This document shows positions 5,847 through 9,928 of a stretch of 9,928 nt of DNA, piece after piece (position 1 is the first letter of the stretch; every line of letters begins with the position of its first letter). The DNA comes from Oscillospiraceae bacterium (GTDB lineage Bacteria > Bacillota > Clostridia > Oscillospirales > Acutalibacteraceae), in NCBI GenBank assembly GCA_029007475.1, contig JAQXHW010000049.1:1-9928 (forward strand), given 5' to 3'. The notes beneath the pieces are model-generated. The model had not been told where the DNA came from, did not search any database, and worked only from the letters and a program-made list of their open reading frames with translations. The position numbers were made by a program, and so were the translations under genes.

Positions 5847-7775
5847 GTGAAAAGAAATATTTGGAAAACAGCGCCCTATCTCGGACTCTTTTCCCTTGTG
5901 ATGATTGTGTTTGCGTTTGCTTCGCTGTTTTTCAGCACCACATTGTTCTTTATCGAACTCGGAATTGCCGTAGCAGGCGTTGTAACATCTGTTCTCATTT
6001 ATACTCGCTTTGACCACATGGTGAGGAATACCGTAAAAAGCTCCGTTGAGAAAAGTGTGGATAAACGCTATCTTGACCGTTTCGGGTTTCCTGTGGTTGC
6101 AGTTGACAATGACTATTTAATTTTGTGGTACAATTCCGCTTTCTATAAGACTATCTGTGAGGAAAACGATGTTTACGGCTACTCGGTGCTAGAGCTGCTT
6201 TCTACCCACAGCGTCGAGGAGCTTTGCAGCAGTACAGGCGGAGACGTAGAGTTAGGAGAAGCAAAATACACCGTATATGCTAATTCAGTTGACAGCGGCT
6301 ACATTCTCTATTTTTTTGACGATACATATTATAAGAATATCGAGAAGGAGTACAAGGACACCCGTCTTTCCGTTGCTATGGTTGTTATTGATAACATCGA
6401 GGCCTATGACGACGAGGATGAGGATGACGAGGTACAGATTCAAATCCAGGTTGAGTCCCTTATACAGAGATATGCCACTGAGTACAATGCTCTCTATCGC
6501 AAAATGGGACGGGGCAGATATATCCTGATTATCGAGGAGAGAGAGCTTGAGAAGCTAATCGAGAATAAGTTTGATATTCTTTCTAAGGTAAGGAGTATTA
6601 AGGTAGGCGACATGTCTGCCACGATTTCCGTGGGTATCGGCAGAGGTGAGGAAAACCTCCGCAAGAGTCAGGCTGCCGCCAAGAAGGCTCTCGATATGTC
6701 GCAAGGCCGCGGCGGTGACCAGGTAGCAATCCTCACCGAGGGTGACTACGAATTTTTCGGAGGTAAGTCCTCGGGAGTTGAAAGACAGAGCAAGGCGCGG
6801 GTAAGAGTTATCACCAAGTCGCTTATCAGCGCTGTTGAAAATTCCGATAAGGTCATTGTTATGGGGCATAAGTTCTCAGATCTTGACTGTGTGGGCGCAG
6901 GTATCGGACTTTTCGGCGCCATAACTTCCTCTTTCGGAAAGCCGGTTCAGATTGCCGTGAATTATAATGATTCCATGGCAAAGGCTCTGATTGATTTCTA
7001 TAAGGACCAGTGCCCGCAGGCTGTATTTGTTTCCCCCGAGGAGATTTTACCGACAGTTACCGATAAAACTCTCCTGATTATTGTTGATACTCAATCAACA
7101 GGCAGACTTGAGAGCAAGGCTCTCTTTGAAGCCTGCAATAATATTATTGTAATTGACCACCACAGAATGAGCGTTGACCATATTGAGAATACCGTGGTAT
7201 TTTTTCATGAGCCCAGCGCGTCCTCTGCGTCTGAGATGGTATGCGAGATTATCGACAACTTCCCCGAGGATAAGCTGAAAAAGGCCGAGGCAGAGGCTCT
7301 TCTTTCGGGAATTATCCTTGATACAAAGAACTTTGTTATTAATTCGGGAAGCCGTACCTTTGAGGCGGCGGCTTACCTTAGAAAGCACGGCGCGGACACA
7401 GTTTCCGTGCGCGCACTTTTTTCTGAGTCCATAGAGATTTACCGCAATAAGTACAAATTGGTTTCCACGGCGAGAATCTATAATAAATGTGCTATTGTAA
7501 TTGCAGATGAGGAAATGAACGATATCCGTTTAATCGCTTCTAAAGCCGCCGACGAGTTGTTGGGGCTCAAGGGCGTAAACGCGTCCTTCGTGGTTTTTCC
7601 CACTCCCGACGGTGTGATAAATATTTCTGCAAGAAGCTACGGCAAGCGCAATGTTCAGCTTATTATGGAAGCTCTCGGCGGAGGAGGTCACCACTCTATG
7701 GCGGCGGCTCAGCTTAAGGGACTCAGCTTTGAGAGTGCAGTAAGAAGGCTTATTGAGGCCATAGATAAAAATTAG
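5847..7775 (+). CDS. gdpP: Cyclic-di-AMP phosphodiesterase GdpP (YybT), DHH family
   Basis: GdpP is a membrane enzyme that hydrolyses c-di-AMP to pApA, setting the level of this messenger in potassium, osmotic and cell-wall control. The 642-residue protein has the full domain order. Two membrane helices (about 11-30 and 33-52) are followed by a PAS-like domain (about 70-160) and a degenerate GGDEF domain (about 170-300), in which the signature position reads GRGRY. The DHH domain has GHKFSDLDCVGA (340-351; His341, Asp345, Asp347), VDTQSTGR (Asp414), IDHHR (Asp437-His438-His439) and ILDTKNF (Asp492). The DHHA1 domain has GGGGHH (611-616). The metal ligands look intact, so an active phosphodiesterase is expected. 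An eight-residue acidic run (188-195) lies inside the degenerate GGDEF domain. The start is GTG, with GGAGG eight nt upstream. The order gdpP-rplI-dnaB matches that of Bacillus subtilis (yybT-rplI-dnaC). Confidence 0.95.
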   Translation: MKRNIWKTAPYLGLFSLVMIVFAFASLFFSTTLFFIELGIAVAGVVTSVLIYTRFDHMVRNTVKSSVEKSVDKRYLDRFGFPVVAVDNDYLILWYNSAFYKTICEENDVYGYSVLELLSTHSVEELCSSTGGDVELGEAKYTVYANSVDSGYILYFFDDTYYKNIEKEYKDTRLSVAMVVIDNIEAYDDEDEDDEVQIQIQVESLIQRYATEYNALYRKMGRGRYILIIEERELEKLIENKFDILSKVRSIKVGDMSATISVGIGRGEENLRKSQAAAKKALDMSQGRGGDQVAILTEGDYEFFGGKSSGVERQSKARVRVITKSLISAVENSDKVIVMGHKFSDLDCVGAGIGLFGAITSSFGKPVQIAVNYNDSMAKALIDFYKDQCPQAVFVSPEEILPTVTDKTLLIIVDTQSTGRLESKALFEACNNIIVIDHHRMSVDHIENTVVFFHEPSASSASEMVCEIIDNFPEDKLKKAEAEALLSGIILDTKNFVINSGSRTFEAAAYLRKHGADTVSVRALFSESIEIYRNKYKLVSTARIYNKCAIVIADEEMNDIRLIASKAADELLGLKGVNASFVVFPTPDGVINISARSYGKRNVQLIMEALGGGGHHSMAAAQLKGLSFESAVRRLIEAIDKN

Positions 7776-7783
7776 ATTTCATT

Positions 7784-7798
7784 GACTGCTTTGCAGTC
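7784..7798 (+). other. Short hairpin between gdpP and rplI
   Basis: GACTGC (7784-7789) and GCAGTC (7793-7798) form a perfect 6-bp stem with a TTT loop, extendable by two U-G pairs. It is not followed by a U-tract, so it is not a typical terminator. It sits just before the weak rplI ribosome binding region (AAAGG at 7801-7805, TTAGG at 7806-7810) and could affect translation or mark an RNA processing point. Confidence 0.5.
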
Positions 7799-7817
7799 GG
7801 AAAGGTTAGGTTAAATT

Positions 7818-8261
7818 ATGAAAGTAGTTTTACTTCAGGACGTTAAGGGTCACGGTAAAAAGGGCGAAATGGTAAATGCCTCCGACGGATATGCCAGAAA
7901 TTTCCTTTTACCCCGCGGTCTTGCAAAGGAAGTTAACGCTCAGGTTATGAATGAGTTTAAGAATGCCGAAAACTCGAAGAAATATAAGCAGGAGCAGGAA
8001 ATCCAAAAAGCAAACAACGCAAAGGCACAGCTTGACGGCAAAAGCTTTGTTATTAAGACAAAAGCAGGAGAGAGCGGAAAGCTTTTTGGCAGTATCACCA
8101 CCAAGGAGGTTTCTGCTGAGATTAAAAAGTCAATGGGTATTGATGTTGACAAAAGAAAGATTCAAATGGAGGATATCAAAAACTGCGGAAGCTACTCAGC
8201 CGTAGTTAAGCTATATTCCGGAATTTCCGCAACAATCACCGTTGAAGTTACGGCGCTTTAA
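7818..8261 (+). CDS. rplI: 50S ribosomal protein L9 (bL9)
   Basis: bL9 binds 23S rRNA near the L1 stalk and supports reading-frame fidelity. The 147-residue protein has the normal length. Its N-terminal RNA-binding domain carries KGHGKKGEMVNASDGYARNF (10-29) followed by LLPRGLA (30-36). The characteristic long charged linker helix spans about 42-72 (rich in Lys, Glu, Gln), and a C-terminal domain starts near GKSFVIKTKAGESGKLFGS. The start is ATG. Its Shine-Dalgarno is weak compared with its neighbours: only TTAGG seven nt upstream or AAAGG twelve nt upstream, just after a small hairpin. Translation may depend partly on the upstream cistron or that structure. It lies 42 nt after gdpP and 28 nt before dnaB, a conserved Firmicutes arrangement. 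Confidence 0.97.
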   Translation: MKVVLLQDVKGHGKKGEMVNASDGYARNFLLPRGLAKEVNAQVMNEFKNAENSKKYKQEQEIQKANNAKAQLDGKSFVIKTKAGESGKLFGSITTKEVSAEIKKSMGIDVDKRKIQMEDIKNCGSYSAVVKLYSGISATITVEVTAL

Positions 8262-8289
8262 TTCTAATTATTTTTAAGGAGGAGCAGTC

Positions 8290-9657
8290 ATGGCTGATTT
8301 TACTCCGAAATTTGAATATGACGGCTTGAGCCTGCCTTACAGCTCTGAGGCTGAGCAGGCAGTATTGGGTGCGATTATCTATGAGCCGGAGCGTTTTGCT
8401 GAGGTAGCTGAGATTCTAAATACCGCAGACTACTTCTATATTGCTCTGCACAGACTAATTTACAGCACCATGCTCTCTATGTTTACCTTAGGCAAGAGCA
8501 TTGACTTCGTGACTCTTTACGAGGAGCTTCGCCGTGAAAAGGATTTTGACCCCACCGAGGGCAAGAACTATCTTGTAAGACTTGTTGACAACTGCCCCTC
8601 TACTACCAACGTGCATATCTACGCGAAGATGGTTAGGGATAAGTACGATGTTCGTCAGCTTATCAATTCCGCAAGGAAAATAATTGACGAGGCAACCTCT
8701 AACGAGCATAGCTCAGAGGTGCTCATCGACAGCGCCGAGCAGATGATTTACGATATCCGCAGAGGCAAGAGCATTTCGGGGCTTCAGCGAATTGACGAGG
8801 TAGTGCTTCAAACCTTTGACAGACTTGACGCTCTCAACAGAAACGACCCGGACCTGGTTCCCGTTTCCTCAGGCATCGGAGATTTAGACAGAGTTATTAC
8901 GGGTCTTAATCGCTCTGACCTTATTCTCTTGGCTGCCCGACCCGGTATGGGCAAGACAAGCTTTGCGTTGAATATTGCAAGAAATGTAGCAGGTCCTCAG
9001 CAAAAAACAGTTGCTTTTTTCTCTTTGGAAATGAGTAACGAACAGCTTGCGTCAAGACTGTTATCAACCGAGGCCTTGGTTGAGGGCACAAAGCTGAGAA
9101 CAGGTAAGCTCTCCGACGAGGAATGGCAGAGAATTATCGGAGCAGGTGATATACTTTCAAAGATGAACCTCTTCCTTGACGCCACTCCCGGTATTACCGT
9201 ACCTGCAATTAAAGCAAAACTCAGAAGGCTTCGCAATCTGGACCTTGTTGTTATTGATTACCTGCAGCTTATGACCACAGGAAGACGTACCGACAACAGA
9301 GTTCAGGAGATTTCCGAGATTACCCGAAGCCTAAAGATTTTGGCAAAAGAGCTTAATGTTCCCATAATCTGTCTGTCGCAGCTTTCCCGTGCAAGCGAGC
9401 AGCGTGCCGACCATGTACCTCAGCTTTCTGACCTCCGCGACTCAGGTTCAATCGAGCAGGATGCAGATATCGTGCTTTTCCTCTACCGAGAAAATTACTA
9501 CGATAAAGAGGGTACAGCCGAAGCAAGTCCCACCTCTGACAGAAATTCCGCCGAGTGCATAGTTGCAAAAAACCGTCACGGCGAAGCGCGTTCGGTAAAG
9601 CTCCATTGGCAGGGTGAATTTATGCGGTTTACCGCGCCGGAGAATAACCGTGATTAA
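8290..9657 (+). CDS. dnaB: Replicative DNA helicase DnaB (DnaC in B. subtilis)
   Basis: The hexameric 5'-3' helicase unwinds DNA at the fork and recruits primase. The 455-residue protein has the N-terminal primase-interacting domain (about 12-115; PYSSEAEQAVLGAIIYEPE) and a linker, then the RecA-like domain. The latter shows Walker A ARPGMGKTS (216-224; Lys222), FSLEMSNEQLASRLL (244-258), Walker B VVIDYLQLM (320-328; Asp323), LSQLSR (362-367), LRDSGSIEQDADIVLFLYR (382-400) and VAKNRHGEARSVKL (425-438), which includes the arginine-finger hairpin. No intein interrupts these motifs, a site where DnaB inteins are often found. The ATG start has AAGGAGGAG just upstream. It lies 28 nt after rplI and overlaps tilS by 8 nt, so translation of the two is probably coupled. 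Confidence 0.98.
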   Translation: MADFTPKFEYDGLSLPYSSEAEQAVLGAIIYEPERFAEVAEILNTADYFYIALHRLIYSTMLSMFTLGKSIDFVTLYEELRREKDFDPTEGKNYLVRLVDNCPSTTNVHIYAKMVRDKYDVRQLINSARKIIDEATSNEHSSEVLIDSAEQMIYDIRRGKSISGLQRIDEVVLQTFDRLDALNRNDPDLVPVSSGIGDLDRVITGLNRSDLILLAARPGMGKTSFALNIARNVAGPQQKTVAFFSLEMSNEQLASRLLSTEALVEGTKLRTGKLSDEEWQRIIGAGDILSKMNLFLDATPGITVPAIKAKLRRLRNLDLVVIDYLQLMTTGRRTDNRVQEISEITRSLKILAKELNVPIICLSQLSRASEQRADHVPQLSDLRDSGSIEQDADIVLFLYRENYYDKEGTAEASPTSDRNSAECIVAKNRHGEARSVKLHWQGEFMRFTAPENNRD

Positions 9658-9928
9658 GAAAATTAGAAAGACCGTTTCCGGGCATAGGCTAATCAAAAGC
9701 GGAGACAGTATAATTGTCGCTCTTTCGGGAGGAGCCGATTCCGTAAGTCTGCTCCACGCGCTTTTAGAGCTAAAAGGTGAAATGAGTCTGAAGATATATG
9801 CCGCCCATGTAAATCACAATATCCGCGGTGACGAGGCTTTCAGAGATGAAAGTTTTGTTCGTTCAATTTGTGCAAATTGGGATGTGGAGCTTTTTATTAA
9901 GAGCGTTGATATCCCGAAACTCTCTAAG
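9650..9928 (+). CDS. tilS: tRNA(Ile)-lysidine synthetase TilS, N-terminal part (3' end outside window)
   Basis: TilS uses ATP and lysine to convert C34 of the tRNA-Ile CAU anticodon to lysidine, switching it from AUG to AUA decoding; it is essential in most bacteria. Ninety-three codons are visible, running to the last base. The PP-loop ATP-binding motif SGGADS is at 26-31 in IIVALSGGADSVSLLHALL, and the family motif AAHVNHNIRGDEAFRDE is at 51-67. I chose the GTG at 9650 because GGAG (9639-9642) lies 7 nt upstream and family alignment starts about there. The gene overlaps the end of dnaB by 8 nt in another frame, a sign of translational coupling. The C-terminal substrate-binding domains lie outside the window. 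In B. subtilis tilS is followed by hprT and ftsH; that may hold here but cannot be seen. Confidence 0.95.
   Translation, partial: MIKKIRKTVSGHRLIKSGDSIIVALSGGADSVSLLHALLELKGEMSLKIYAAHVNHNIRGDEAFRDESFVRSICANWDVELFIKSVDIPKLSK

Noticed and set aside
1..9928. Search for CRISPR arrays, insertion sequences, att sites, toxin-antitoxin pairs, phage or defence genes
   Set aside because: No tandem repeats with spacers, terminal inverted repeats, transposase or integrase motifs were seen; every long frame is a known housekeeping gene or its shadow.

Overview
The window is an ordinary chromosomal housekeeping segment from a low-to-mid GC Firmicute, most likely a Clostridia member of the Oscillospirales/Ruminococcaceae type. 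This rests on strong GGAGG ribosome binding sites, sigma-A-like promoters, an RNase J/GdpP gene set, the Firmicutes gene order gdpP-rplI-dnaB, and the look of the proteins. The genus is not determined. I see no transposase, phage gene, CRISPR array, tRNA, rRNA or defence cassette, and no evidence of an undescribed multi-gene system.

Left part (1-1240): the C-terminal 370 codons of recG (DNA branch-migration helicase) run off the left edge. They end against a convergent, apparently bidirectional hairpin terminator at about 1186-1228.

Minus-strand operon (3347 down to 1243): rnhA (RNase HI, probably starting at a TTG codon), nifS (cysteine desulfurase) and nifU/iscU (Fe-S scaffold), with gaps of 27 and 14 nt. 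NifS supplies persulfide sulfur and the scaffold assembles the cluster. RNase HI removes RNA from RNA/DNA hybrids and is an unexpected first gene for this pair.

Divergent intergenic region (3348-3792, 445 nt): an AT-rich control region. It holds a minus-strand promoter for rnhA, an imperfect 24-bp palindrome, and at least one very good plus-strand promoter (TTGACA-17-TAAAAT). Downstream is a roughly 165-nt rnjA leader that can be drawn as a three-way junction followed by alternative hairpins near the ribosome binding site.

Plus-strand operon (3793 to the right edge): rnjA (RNase J with a basic N-terminal extension of about 110 residues), gdpP (membrane c-di-AMP phosphodiesterase), rplI (ribosomal protein bL9), dnaB (replicative helicase) and tilS (tRNA-Ile lysidine synthetase, cut by the window edge). 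Gaps are 68, 42, 28 and -8 nt, with no clear internal terminator. Two intercistronic gaps carry hairpins without U-tracts. The operon joins RNA decay, second-messenger turnover, translation and replication functions. The most interesting leads are the rnjA leader, the RNase J extension and the corrected rnhA start.
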